16,649 bases of DNA from an uncultured Bacteroidales bacterium (GCA_937896105.1 CALBKR010000053.1:1-16649), one strand, 5' to 3'. Counted from the stretch's first letter, positions 1-8,274 are shown. The notes: generated from the letters alone by a model not told the origin. Numbers and translations are program-made.

Positions 1-750
1 AAGATGGGCAATAAATTCACCTTGCGGGCCTGCGATGAAACTATGCCCCCAGAACTGGATACCGTTTGTCATCCCCGACGGGTCGGGCTCGTGACCGCAA
101 CGGTTTACGGCAATCACAGGCAGGCCGTTCGCAACGGCGTGACCTCGCTGCACAGTCTGCCAGGCACCAAGTTGTCGTGCCTTCTCTTCGGGAGTGTCGC
201 TGCTCTCCCAACCGATGGCAGTGGGGTAGATGAGCAGGTTGGCACCGCGTAGTGCCATAAGTCGTGCACCCTCGGGATACCACTGATCCCAGCACACCTG
301 TACACCAAGGGTTCCCAATGATGTCCTGATGGGGCGAAAACCGATGTCGCCCGGCGTGAAATAGAATTTCTCGTAATAGGCAGGGTCATCGGGTATGTGC
401 ATCTTGCGGTATTTGCCTGCAACGCTGCCGTCGCTGTCAAAGACAACGGCTGTGTTGTGATAAAGGCCTTTTGCACGCGCTTCGAAAAGAGATGTCACAA
501 GCACGACCTTGCACTCTGCCGCAAGCTTGCCGTAGAAATCGGTCGACGGGCCGGGTATCGGTTCGGCGTATGAAAAATTCTCCGTTGACTCGACCTGGCA
601 GAAATAGGGCGAGTTGTGCAGCTCCTGAAGCACGACGAGTTGCGCACCTTTGGCTGCGACATTACGTACACATTCGGCAAGTTTCTGTTTGTTTGCCTCC
701 ACATCGCTGCCGATGCTCTGCTGTATAATACCTACTTTTATTATATCCAT
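1..750 (-). CDS. aguB: N-carbamoylputrescine amidohydrolase, C-terminus cut off by window start
   Basis: Carbon-nitrogen hydrolase (nitrilase superfamily) predicted to split N-carbamoylputrescine into putrescine, CO2 and ammonia in the cytoplasm, the last step of the agmatine route to putrescine. The reading frame is open for 250 codons from the ATG at 748-750 to the window edge; family members are about 290-300 residues, so roughly 40-50 residues are missing. The catalytic triad is visible: Glu43 in VVLQELHNSPYF, Lys116 in GKYRKMHIPDDP and Cys153 in VQVCWDQWYPE. The WDQWYPE context and the PAYYEKFYFTPGD segment are characteristic of AguB rather than of general amidases. It follows aguA by 31 bp on the same strand, which supports the substrate assignment. 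I see no separate promoter in the 31-bp gap. Cut only because the window ends, not a pseudogene. Confidence 0.95.
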   Translation of the reverse strand, partial: MDIIKVGIIQQSIGSDVEANKQKLAECVRNVAAKGAQLVVLQELHNSPYFCQVESTENFSYAEPIPGPSTDFYGKLAAECKVVLVTSLFEARAKGLYHNTAVVFDSDGSVAGKYRKMHIPDDPAYYEKFYFTPGDIGFRPIRTSLGTLGVQVCWDQWYPEGARLMALRGANLLIYPTAIGWESSDTPEEKARQLGAWQTVQRGHAVANGLPVIAVNRCGHEPDPSGMTNGIQFWGHSFIAGPQGEFIAHL

Positions 751-781
751 ATCAAGAAAGTCTAATAAATTCCATTTGCAA

Positions 782-1819
782 TCATCTCCCTTTAGGGAAC
801 TGCATCGTCACACAATGCAGCGAACCATGCTGTCTTATAAGCGCACGGCAGTCAATGCCCACAATCTCACGCCCGGGGAATGCAACGGCAAGCACCTCTG
901 CTGCACGACGGTCATTCTCAGGTTGTGCGTATATAGGGTAGAGAACAGCGCCGTTCATCACAAGGAAATTGGCGTATGTCGCCGGCAGACGCTCACCATC
1001 TTCGTCATATATTGCGGTTGGTGATGGCAGGGCAAGCATACGGTATGGCTCGCCTGCAGCTGTACGCAATTCTGCAATCTGTTTCTCCATTGCACGAAGG
1101 TCGGCATACTGCTCTTCGTCCTTGTCAGTGCACTGCATATACACTATGGTGTCAGATGGAGCGAGGCGTGCTACCGTGTCGACGTGACCGTCGGTGTCGT
1201 CGCCTATGAGGTTCCCATAATCGAGCCAAAGTACACGTTCGGCGTGCAACATATTCAGCAAGCATCTTTCGATCTCGGCCTTCTCCATCGGTTGGTTGCG
1301 ATGGGGCGCAAGCAGACACTGGCTTGTTGTCAGTATTGTCCCTTTGCCGTCGCTCTCAATAGAACCGCCCTCAAGAACAAAAGAGGTGCAATCCTCGTAC
1401 TCGCCCATTACAACACCGGCGTCGTACAACTTCCCGTTTATGGCATTGTCAAGCGCAGCTTCGAACTTACGCCCCCATCCGTTGAAACAGAAATCGACAT
1501 AGTGGGGAACATTGCTGCCGAGCAGGGTGATAAATCCGTGGTCGCGTGCCCAAGTGTCGTTTGTCTCACACTCAAAGAGTGTTATATTGGCTGTGCTGAC
1601 ACCGTTTTTCTTCAATGCCGAAGTGACTTTGTTGACATCGGGGGCGACGATTAGCAGACGCTCGCGCTGTGAAATAGCCTTCGCTAACTCTATGTAACAA
1701 GCCTCGACCTCGTCAAGCATATAATGCCAGTCGGTACCTTCGTGTGGCCAGGTGAGCTGCACCATCTGTTGGTCGTGCCACTCGGCAGGCAGGTATAGCT
1801 GCTGTTTGGGTTGCTCCAT
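782..1819 (-). CDS. aguA: agmatine deiminase
   Basis: Porphyromonas-type peptidyl-arginine deiminase fold enzyme (PF04371) that hydrolyses agmatine to N-carbamoylputrescine and ammonia in the cytoplasm. At 345 residues it is family length. Guanidine-binding and catalytic features are in place: W90-A-R-D93 in NDTWARDHGF, E150-G-G in VLEGGSIESDG, H212 and D214 in DTDGHVDTVARL, and the nucleophile Cys336 in GSLHCVTMQ near the C-terminus. The product is the substrate of the next gene, aguB, 31 bp downstream. The ATG shares one base with the TAA of the upstream DUF2148 gene (TAATG at 1817-1821), so translation is probably coupled. No signal peptide. The deiminase could in principle act on another guanidino compound, but the pairing with aguB makes agmatine the likely substrate. 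Confidence 0.96.
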   Translation of the reverse strand: MEQPKQQLYLPAEWHDQQMVQLTWPHEGTDWHYMLDEVEACYIELAKAISQRERLLIVAPDVNKVTSALKKNGVSTANITLFECETNDTWARDHGFITLLGSNVPHYVDFCFNGWGRKFEAALDNAINGKLYDAGVVMGEYEDCTSFVLEGGSIESDGKGTILTTSQCLLAPHRNQPMEKAEIERCLLNMLHAERVLWLDYGNLIGDDTDGHVDTVARLAPSDTIVYMQCTDKDEEQYADLRAMEKQIAELRTAAGEPYRMLALPSPTAIYDEDGERLPATYANFLVMNGAVLYPIYAQPENDRRAAEVLAVAFPGREIVGIDCRALIRQHGSLHCVTMQFPKGR

Positions 1820-2355
1820 TACTGCTGCACTTTACGTTTGCGGTCGAAGAAAGGATTCTTTGAGCTTGCGCTCACGGGGATGCCGATTATGTAGTTGCAA
1901 CCCGGCATCCAGCCAAGCTTGAGCGCTGCATAGCCAACCGAGTACATAACACGTGTGTCGAGACGGAGATCGGCTGCAGTGGCGCAGGCCGAGCCCACAG
2001 CAATACCTACGTCGATGGTGTTCATTGCGCAAGGAACGCCTGGTGTGCGTTCGCCGCAAGTGGGGAAGCCACAGTATCCGCAGTTGAGGCACATTGCCTC
2101 CTCGCGTGAGCCGATGAGCACGACAGCCTCGGCCGAGAGGATGTTGTCGGCATCACGCATAAGACCGCCCCTACCCATATTCTCGCCAATCTGGTGCAGT
2201 GCATTGCTCAATGCAACAATGTCGTCATCGGTAATCATCATTACCTCAATTATATCAACGCCTTTTGCCTTTGGGGCAGTACGTGCTGCTGTCATCATCT
2301 GCTTGGCACACTCGATAGCGTGCTCGTGACGGATATCCCTTTCGTTATAAACCAT
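1819..2355 (-). CDS. DUF2148 ferredoxin-domain protein
   Basis: A 178-residue protein of the DUF2148 ('ferredoxin domain-containing') family, function unknown. The N-terminal third (AARTAPKAKGVD around residues 23-34) resembles the start of nitroreductase-like flavoproteins. A cysteine cluster follows at C89, C92, C95 and C100 (CX2CX2CX4C) with further cysteines at C109, C124 and C153, enough for one Fe-S cluster and perhaps more. The C-terminal part (VGYAALKLGWMPGCNYIIGIP) is well conserved in character. No signal peptide, so cytoplasmic. It is the first gene of the agmatine operon and its stop codon overlaps the aguA start by one base, so the three genes are probably co-transcribed from the promoter near 2382. 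Nothing in agmatine degradation needs a redox protein, so a functional link is open. Family assignment is firm; role is not. Confidence 0.88.
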   Translation of the reverse strand: MVYNERDIRHEHAIECAKQMMTAARTAPKAKGVDIIEVMMITDDDIVALSNALHQIGENMGRGGLMRDADNILSAEAVVLIGSREEAMCLNCGYCGFPTCGERTPGVPCAMNTIDVGIAVGSACATAADLRLDTRVMYSVGYAALKLGWMPGCNYIIGIPVSASSKNPFFDRKRKVQQ

Positions 2356-2381
2356 AGCTGTATTGTTTTTGAAATGTTTCT

Positions 2382-2390
2382 GCGAAGATA
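2382..2390 (-). promoter_or_regulatory. -7 element of the DUF2148-aguA-aguB operon
   Basis: On the minus strand the sequence reads TATCTTCGC, one base from the Bacteroidetes consensus TAnnTTTGC, 26 bp before the start codon at 2355. The same nine bases occur upstream of the CBM9-like gene at 11569-11577. No clear TTTG is seen at the -33 spacing, so this is a moderate call. Confidence 0.5.
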
Positions 2391-2548
2391 ATCAATAAAT
2401 CCATAATAAATATAAGGTGGCAGGAAATATTTTGGCAATACCTGCCGCAGGAGTTGCCGCATCGGCTTTGCTCACATACAAAGTAATGGAATTTGACATT
2501 ATTTGATTAAAAAATACTAAAAAGAAGAAAAGTATTTCCGCTTTTATT

Positions 2549-2557
2549 TATTTTTGC
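2549..2557 (+). promoter_or_regulatory. -7 element of the M16 protease gene
   Basis: TATTTTTGC matches TAnnTTTGC exactly and lies 52 bp before the ATG at 2610, leaving an A-rich leader typical of Bacteroidales. The surrounding region is A/T-rich and the -33 element is not convincing. Confidence 0.55.
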
Positions 2558-2609
2558 AAGTTGATAATTTTAAAGAGGAAGAGAAACAAACCTTTAAATA
2601 ATAAATTAT

Positions 2610-5408
2610 ATGAAACGTCTATTTTTAACGTTAGCGGTAGCGATAGTTACCCTAATTTCGTTCGGACAGACGGAGTTGCCCGTTGACCCGAGCATCAGGA
2701 TAGGCAAGCTCGAGAACGGACTTACCTATTATATCCGTCACAACGACAAGCCTGCACAGCGTGCAGAATTCTACCTTGCGACAAATGTGGGCGCCTTCCA
2801 GGAGGAGGATGACCAGGATGGTCTTGCACACTTCCTTGAGCATATGTGCTTCAACGGCACAAAGAATTTCCCGGGCAAGACATTGCTCGAGTACCTCCAG
2901 AGCATAGGTGCCGAGTTTGGCCGCAACATCAACGCATCGACCGGCTTTGAGCAGACACAGTATATGCTCAACAATATCCCCATTACACGCGAGGGCATCA
3001 TCGACTCTTGTCTGCTGGTGCTGCACGACTACTCGCACTATGTGACCTGTGACCCCAAGGAGATTGATGCCGAGCGTGGTGTCATTCTAGAGGAGCGCCG
3101 TTCACGCCGCGATGCGAACTGGAGAATGTTCGAGCGTGCATTGCCTTACTATTTCGGCGACACAAAGATGGCGCGCCGCACGCTCATCGGTGGTGAGGAA
3201 CAGCTCAAGACCTTCAAGCCCGAGAGTCTTGTAAACTTCTACCGCAAATGGTACAACCCGGATATGCAGGCTGTAGTGGTTGTGGGTGACTTTGATGTAG
3301 ATATGATGGAGCAGAAGATTATCAAAACCTTCAGCTCTATACCTGCACCCGAGACCCCGACCGTGAAACCGGTTATTCCGATACCCGGCAACGAAGAGCC
3401 TGTTGTAGCAGTGTTGACAGACCCTGAAGCCACAAACTCATCTATTGAGATAATGTGGAGAATGAACCCCATCGTGCCAAAAGAGATGGCAGCTACCGAT
3501 GCTGCATTCGTTACAAATATGCTGCTTGAGATTATCCGTTCGGTATTCAGTGAGCGTATGGAGACCATCACTGCATCGGCAAGTGCACCTTTCCTCAGCG
3601 GTGGCGTAGGTCTCAGCCCAATTGTCGAGGGTACAGATGCAGTAATGGCACAGGTCTCTTTCAAGGATGGTGAATACCTCACAGCATTGGAGGCTTTCTA
3701 CACTGAAATTGAGAGACTGAAACGATACGGTATCACAGAGAGCGAGTTGGAGCGTGCTAAGCTCGACCTTATCAGCAGTGCCGAGAGGGGTGTGGAGGCT
3801 GCACCAAGCCGCAAGAACCCGGCGTTCATCTACCCGATACTGAACCATTTCTTCCACAACAGCTATCTGATTGACCCCGAGACCGAGCTGATGCTCGTAC
3901 AGCAAATATGCAACAATTTGCCAAGTATGGTTTTCCAGCAGCTGATTTCGGAGCTCATTAAAGATGTGAATATGTGCATTCTGTACAATGCCCCCGAGCG
4001 TGAAGGCCTTGTACACCCAGCCGAGGCCGACCTGCTTGCCGTTATAGAGAAAGTAAAGGCGAGTGAAATTTCTGCACCCGTGGAGGAGGGTGCCAACGAG
4101 CCTCTGCTCGATGCCGATGCCATAAAGCCCGGTAAGATAAAGAAAGAGAAGGCCGGTGTTTACGGTTCTACCGAATGGACACTGAAGAATGGCGTTAAGG
4201 TTGTGTATCTGCCTACAACACACAAGAACGACGAGGTGCGTATAGAGCTTGTAATGAAGGGCGGACGCTCACTCATCGAGACTGAGGAACTTGCATCGTT
4301 CGAGGATAACATCTGGGCTCTTTATGCACAGAACCGCGGTTTGTCGAAATTCAGCGGTGTACAGCTCAAGAAGATGCTTACAGGAAAGAGCGTGAGCTGT
4401 TCTCTCAATATTGACAAGACACGTCACGGCATTGAAATAGTCTCTATGCCTAAGGATCTTGAGACTGCAATGCAGTTGTTATACCTCAATATCACAGACC
4501 AGCGTTACGACAATGACGAGTACCAGATAGGTATCAACCAGATAAAGGCAATCCTGCCCAACCTCGCGAAATTGCCGCAGCTCAAATTGCAGAAACTTAT
4601 TGTAGAGACAGTATACAACAACAATGAGCGTATGTTTACCATCAACGAAGAGATAATTGACAGAGCTGATATCAAAGTGGTTGAGAATGTTGGAAAGAGA
4701 CTTTTCAGCAATGTTGCCGGTGCAACTGTATATGTTGTGGGCAATGTGGATGCCGAGACTCTCAAGCCGCTTGTTGAGAAATATATCGCCTCACTCCCCG
4801 GTGGCAAGAAGGGCTGCAAGTGGATTGACAGGAACGAGGACTTCGCTGCCGGTAAGGTAATCAAGGATGAAACTATTGAAATGGAGACCCCGAAGAGCAC
4901 TGTGCTTCAGGTTTATTCGGCATATCAGCCTTATAGCATTGAGAACGCTGCTTTGTTGGATATCGCCAAGCTCTACCTTGATATGGTGTATGTAGAGACT
5001 CTTCGCGAGAGCGAGGGTGGCACATACGGTGCAAGTGTAGCTACATCGACAGGCCGTGAACCAAAGGAGGTTGCAATGATTCAGGTTGCATTCGAAACCA
5101 ACCCCGAAAGTGCCGAGAAACTGTCGGATTTGGCTATCGAAGGTATGCAGAAACTTATTGCAGAAGGTATCCCTGCCGACAAGTTCGATATGATTACAAA
5201 GAATATCAAGAAGAACATTCCACAGGATAGGATTAGCAACGGTTATTGGATTAGCATATTGCAGAAAGCAGCTGAGTTCGGTGACAGATATGATGAGGAA
5301 TATGAAAAGGCTGTCAACGAAGCTACACCAGAGGCTGTTGTAGCAGCAGTGAAGAGACTGGTGGATGCAGGAAACTTCATACAGATAACTTTGAGCCCGA
5401 AAAACTAA
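2610..5408 (+). CDS. secreted M16 family zinc metallopeptidase (pitrilysin/PqqL type)
   Basis: A 932-residue insulinase-like peptidase with a signal peptide (MKRLFLTLAVAIVTLISFGQ), so exported to the periplasm or beyond. It is built of two M16 halves. The N-terminal half has the inverted zinc motif H74-F-L-E77-H78 in GLAHFLEHMCFNGT, with the third ligand probably E155 in EIDAERGVILEE, 77 residues after H78. The C-terminal half starts near residue 512 (YGSTEWTLKNGVKVVYLP), lacks HXXEH, and carries the substrate-side pair R799 and Y806 in LRESEGGTYGAS. This active-plus-inactive arrangement matches single-chain pitrilysin and PqqL types. Substrate unknown; such enzymes usually take short unfolded peptides into a closed chamber. 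It stands alone between a promoter at 2549 and a strong terminator at 5429. The start is supported by the signal peptide beginning at the first Met. Confidence 0.93.
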   Translation: MKRLFLTLAVAIVTLISFGQTELPVDPSIRIGKLENGLTYYIRHNDKPAQRAEFYLATNVGAFQEEDDQDGLAHFLEHMCFNGTKNFPGKTLLEYLQSIGAEFGRNINASTGFEQTQYMLNNIPITREGIIDSCLLVLHDYSHYVTCDPKEIDAERGVILEERRSRRDANWRMFERALPYYFGDTKMARRTLIGGEEQLKTFKPESLVNFYRKWYNPDMQAVVVVGDFDVDMMEQKIIKTFSSIPAPETPTVKPVIPIPGNEEPVVAVLTDPEATNSSIEIMWRMNPIVPKEMAATDAAFVTNMLLEIIRSVFSERMETITASASAPFLSGGVGLSPIVEGTDAVMAQVSFKDGEYLTALEAFYTEIERLKRYGITESELERAKLDLISSAERGVEAAPSRKNPAFIYPILNHFFHNSYLIDPETELMLVQQICNNLPSMVFQQLISELIKDVNMCILYNAPEREGLVHPAEADLLAVIEKVKASEISAPVEEGANEPLLDADAIKPGKIKKEKAGVYGSTEWTLKNGVKVVYLPTTHKNDEVRIELVMKGGRSLIETEELASFEDNIWALYAQNRGLSKFSGVQLKKMLTGKSVSCSLNIDKTRHGIEIVSMPKDLETAMQLLYLNITDQRYDNDEYQIGINQIKAILPNLAKLPQLKLQKLIVETVYNNNERMFTINEEIIDRADIKVVENVGKRLFSNVAGATVYVVGNVDAETLKPLVEKYIASLPGGKKGCKWIDRNEDFAAGKVIKDETIEMETPKSTVLQVYSAYQPYSIENAALLDIAKLYLDMVYVETLRESEGGTYGASVATSTGREPKEVAMIQVAFETNPESAEKLSDLAIEGMQKLIAEGIPADKFDMITKNIKKNIPQDRISNGYWISILQKAAEFGDRYDEEYEKAVNEATPEAVVAAVKRLVDAGNFIQITLSPKN

Positions 5409-5428
5409 GCAGTTTCTTTAACCTTTCA

Positions 5429-5464
5429 GCAAGCAAGCCAAACGGCTTGCTTGCCTTTTTTGTT
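5429..5464 (+). terminator. rho-independent terminator of the M16 gene
   Basis: A perfect 11-bp stem, GCAAGCAAGCC (5429-5439) with GGCTTGCTTGC (5444-5454), closes an AAAC loop and runs into CTTTTTTGTTT. It begins 20 bp after the M16 stop codon. Confidence 0.93.
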
Positions 5465-5545
5465 TATAAACTATCCTTTTTCGCAGTTATAGCAAACACA
5501 CAAACCATCACTTCTTTTGCTGTTTTATTTTACCTATATTTTTAG

Positions 5546-5554
5546 TACCTTTGC
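5546..5554 (+). promoter_or_regulatory. -7 element of the PLD-family lipoprotein gene
   Basis: TACCTTTGC is an exact TAnnTTTGC match, 19 bp before the ATG at 5574, so the leader would be very short. T-rich sequence lies at the -33 distance (5516-5526) but the spacing of its TTTG is longer than usual. The nine bases are identical to those of the tRNA-Arg promoter at 8441-8449. Confidence 0.75.
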
Positions 5555-5573
5555 AAACCAAAAATAATATTGA

Positions 5574-6824
5574 ATGAAACGGTTATCATATATATTGCTG
5601 GTATTGGCAATTGCTGTTACAACATCGTGCCGCAGTACATTTGTGCCTATAGAACGCGATAACTTCGAGCGTTCCGATTCGGCTTTTGCACAGTATGTCA
5701 AAGACGCTGGTATGCCATATACCACTGACAACAAGGTAACGATTCTCAACGGTGCCCACGTAAAATTCGATTCGATGTTCAATGACATCAGGAATGCTAA
5801 GCATCATATTCATCTCGAGTATTTCAATTTCCGCAACGACTCAATAAACAAGGTGCTGATAGACCTGCTCGAAGAGAAAGTAAATGAGGGGGTAGAGGTG
5901 CGTGCAATGTTTGACGCATTCGGCAATATGTCGAACGACCGTCCATTGAAGAAAAAGGATTTGAAGGCTCTTCGCGAGAAAGGGATTGAAATTGTTAAAT
6001 TCGACCCCATCAATTTCCCGTGGGTAAACCACACCTTGCGCGATCACCGCAAGATTGTTGTCATTGACGGCAAAATAGGATACATAGGCGGAATAAATGT
6101 CGCCGATTACTACCTCAACGGTATTGAAGGGGTAGGTGAGTGGCGCGATATGCACTCTAAGGTCGAAGGCGCCGCTGTCAACGACCTGCAGAAGATTTTT
6201 CTTGATATGTGGTTCGAAGAGACCGGTGAACGTATCGATGGCGAAGCTTATTACCCTTCCCAGCCTGCTGCCGGAGTGTCCGATATTGCAGTCGTCGACC
6301 GCTGGCCACACAGGACACCGTCACATATGAGAGATGCATATGCCAACGCAATATATTCGGCAAAAGACAGTATAATTCTCATCAGCCCTTACTTTATGCC
6401 TATGCCAAAGGTACGCAAGGCGTTGGAGGATGCGCTGGATGAAGGTGTGAAGGTTACGCTTGTACTTTCGGAAAAGGGTGATATTCCGATGATACCCGAT
6501 GGTGTGTGGCGTGCAGCATACAAGCTTATGAAACGTGGCGCCGAGGTATATATGTACACCGATGGCTTCAATCACTCGAAGGTTATGTGTGTGGACGGCC
6601 GTTTCTGTACCATCGGCTCGGCAAACCTCAACAGCCGCAGCCTTATGTATGATTACGAAGCCAATATCTTCATTTTCGGCGAGGAGGATACCGAGGAGTT
6701 ATACAGATATATTGACCTTGACAGGCAGAAGAGCTACCGCTTGACAAAGGAGATATACAAGAAAAGATGCTGGTGGGATCGTTTCTGCGGATGGCTGATA
6801 ACATTGGTGACTCCGCTTACATAG
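5574..6824 (+). CDS. phospholipase D / cardiolipin synthase family lipoprotein
   Basis: A 416-residue protein with two complete HKD phosphodiesterase motifs: H158, K160 and D165 in DHRKIVVIDGKIGYIGG, and H334, K336 and D341 in NHSKVMCVDGRFCTIGSANLNSRS. This is the layout of bacterial cardiolipin synthases, which join two phosphatidylglycerols. Unlike the usual synthase of about 480 residues with two N-terminal membrane helices, this one begins with a lipoprotein signal peptide ending in a lipobox-like TTSC, putting the acylated Cys at position 19. After C19 the residues are R-S-T-F-V, without the acidic surface-export signal known from Bacteroidetes, so periplasmic anchoring is more likely than surface display. 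A phospholipase or transphosphatidylase role is equally possible. It is monocistronic, with its own promoter and a convergent neighbour. Confidence 0.9.
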   Translation: MKRLSYILLVLAIAVTTSCRSTFVPIERDNFERSDSAFAQYVKDAGMPYTTDNKVTILNGAHVKFDSMFNDIRNAKHHIHLEYFNFRNDSINKVLIDLLEEKVNEGVEVRAMFDAFGNMSNDRPLKKKDLKALREKGIEIVKFDPINFPWVNHTLRDHRKIVVIDGKIGYIGGINVADYYLNGIEGVGEWRDMHSKVEGAAVNDLQKIFLDMWFEETGERIDGEAYYPSQPAAGVSDIAVVDRWPHRTPSHMRDAYANAIYSAKDSIILISPYFMPMPKVRKALEDALDEGVKVTLVLSEKGDIPMIPDGVWRAAYKLMKRGAEVYMYTDGFNHSKVMCVDGRFCTIGSANLNSRSLMYDYEANIFIFGEEDTEELYRYIDLDRQKSYRLTKEIYKKRCWWDRFCGWLITLVTPLT

Positions 6825-6874
6825 CAAGATGATATTAAAACGGGATATTGGAATGTTAAGGATGCCGGATAGGA

Positions 6875-7558
6875 TTATCCGACACCGAGATCAATGTTCT
6901 CGATAAGCACCTCGGCTCTGGGTTCATCTTTCAATGCAGGATAGACCTCCTTGACAAACCACTCGCATAGTTTCTCGTCTCTTTTCACGCTTGTGCCGTT
7001 GTTGCAGAAGAGATTGACACTGAAATACTCGAAATGTTTCTTTGCAATGGCGATATCACCAAGAATTCGTTCTTTCCTGTCCCCAGTCGTACAACACAAT
7101 AGGCATACCCCTTTAAAATAGCGCGCAACATCATCGGGGGCAACATCTGCCGGAACACCTTTGTTCCAGCGTGTACGCAGAGTAGGGTCGAAACTCTCGA
7201 TGCCGCAACGGAACTTGACCTCTGCCGGTGCAAATTGCCTTGCAAAATCGGCAAGCCGGTGGCGGTACATATAATGCGCCTCGAACCAGATAGTCTTTAT
7301 GCCCTTCGCAAGCACTGTTTTCTTTATTGCATCGATAGTATCCGCATCGAGTTCCATAGCCGAGCCCGAATTTATAATATCGAGCACGCCATACTCCCCT
7401 GTGACCTGTTCAAGTACCTTGCGGTTCACCTCGAAAGGATTTGAGCTCGTGTCGGTGTGATAATCACAGAAAGTGCACCTTGCCCAACGGCATCCGTACC
7501 CCTGAAGCAAGAGGAACTCGCGAGGGAATTTCTCCTTAATCAAAGAATATCGCTGCAT
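6875..7558 (-). CDS. small radical SAM enzyme, next to a queuosine precursor transporter
   Basis: A 227-residue protein with cysteines C23, C28 and C31 in GYGCRWARCTFCDYH. This CX4CX2C spacing, seen in some radical SAM groups such as those with CPYNRCTFC, differs from the usual CX3CX2C. Downstream are NSGSAMELD (65-70 region, in the place of the SAM-contacting GGE-type motif) and RCGIESFDPTLRTRWNKG (118-134), a familiar strand-and-turn of these barrels. Further cysteines at 152, 155, 156, 185 and 198 might hold another cluster, but no clean motif shows. It is short for the superfamily and has no accessory domain. The start at 7558 is chosen because it follows the transporter stop by 2 bp (TAG-TT-ATG), and the frame extended upstream would run antiparallel to nothing but inside the transporter gene with non-protein-like sequence. 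Substrate unknown; context suggests queuine salvage. Confidence 0.85.
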   Translation of the reverse strand: MQRYSLIKEKFPREFLLLQGYGCRWARCTFCDYHTDTSSNPFEVNRKVLEQVTGEYGVLDIINSGSAMELDADTIDAIKKTVLAKGIKTIWFEAHYMYRHRLADFARQFAPAEVKFRCGIESFDPTLRTRWNKGVPADVAPDDVARYFKGVCLLCCTTGDRKERILGDIAIAKKHFEYFSVNLFCNNGTSVKRDEKLCEWFVKEVYPALKDEPRAEVLIENIDLGVG

Positions 7559-7560
7559 AA

Positions 7561-8232
7561 CTATCTTCTGTTTATGAAGCGTTTGATGCCGTAGATAGCC
7601 GCATAGGCCATCGGAGTACCGAACAATGCTTCTATAGCCAGTTTTGAAAAGTATTGGAACAGCACCATCATCAGCAGGTCGTGTGTAGATACCACCCCGG
7701 CAAATGCAATCAGCACAAATGGCAGCGAATCGAAAATGTATGCTATTGCCGAACTGCCAATGGTGCGTATCCATAGATGGCGTCCTCGAGTCTTCAGCTT
7801 TATACGTTCCATAAGCCAGGCATTTGAAAGTTCACCGAGAAGGAAACCTGTGAGTGATGCCAGCACGATACGTGGCACGTATGAGAATGTAGCATTATAT
7901 GCAGCCTCACTTTCGGATAGATACTCCGGTGAAGGCATCATCACGCCTATCTGCGTACATACGACAAGCAGTATGTTGCACAACAGTGTCAACCATATGA
8001 CCTTGCGTGCAGTCCTGTACCCCCACACCTCGGTGAGGACATCGCCAAGCATATATGCGAACGGGAATGTTATTGTACCTGCGTCGAAATAGAAGACGCC
8101 GAAGAGACCGACTACCTTTACTGCCATTATGTTCGACACCAAGTAGAGTGTGACGAAGAGAGCAGTGACAACCATCAGTGCGGAGTGGCTGTCTTTTCGG
8201 TTTTTTAAAGGGTTTTCCGAAACCTTATCCAT
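7561..8232 (-). CDS. yhhQ: queuosine precursor transporter, QPTR/YhhQ family (COG1738)
   Basis: A 223-residue integral membrane protein, about six helices, of the family that imports the 7-deazaguanine precursors preQ0/preQ1 and, in some members, queuine. Family features seen: LVSNIMAVKVV in helix 1, FPFAYMLGDVLTEVWGYRTARKVIW (56-80), GELSNAWLMERIKLKTRG and LWIRTIGSSAIAYIFDSLPF. The frame could open at a Met at 8325, but that codon lies in the loop of the tRNA terminator hairpin, so the Met at 8232, just before the first hydrophobic stretch, is the better start. It is followed 2 bp later by the radical SAM gene, and the two are surely co-transcribed. The leader contains a 9-bp inverted repeat (8275-8309). 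Family assignment is strong; which precursor it carries cannot be read from sequence. Confidence 0.92.
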   Translation of the reverse strand: MDKVSENPLKNRKDSHSALMVVTALFVTLYLVSNIMAVKVVGLFGVFYFDAGTITFPFAYMLGDVLTEVWGYRTARKVIWLTLLCNILLVVCTQIGVMMPSPEYLSESEAAYNATFSYVPRIVLASLTGFLLGELSNAWLMERIKLKTRGRHLWIRTIGSSAIAYIFDSLPFVLIAFAGVVSTHDLLMMVLFQYFSKLAIEALFGTPMAYAAIYGIKRFINRR

Positions 8233-8274
8233 AATTTGAATTTTAGAAGCTGTGAAATCTCTAAAAATTATTTT

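Noticed and set aside
1184..1654. 156-codon plus-strand open frame inside aguA
   Set aside because: Antisense shadow of a well-conserved enzyme with all catalytic residues.
3438..4223. 261-codon minus-strand open frame inside the M16 gene
   Set aside because: Antisense shadow of a clear protease domain; its translation has low complexity and no recognisable fold.
6866..6881. CGGATA-GGAT-TATCCG as a terminator between the PLD and radical SAM genes
   Set aside because: The stem is only 6 bp, has no T-tract on either strand, and contains the radical SAM stop codon.
7559..7774. 72-codon upstream extension of the radical SAM reading frame
   Set aside because: It lies inside the queuosine transporter gene in another frame on the same strand; the extension has no protein-family character, and the Met at 7558 fits right behind the transporter stop.
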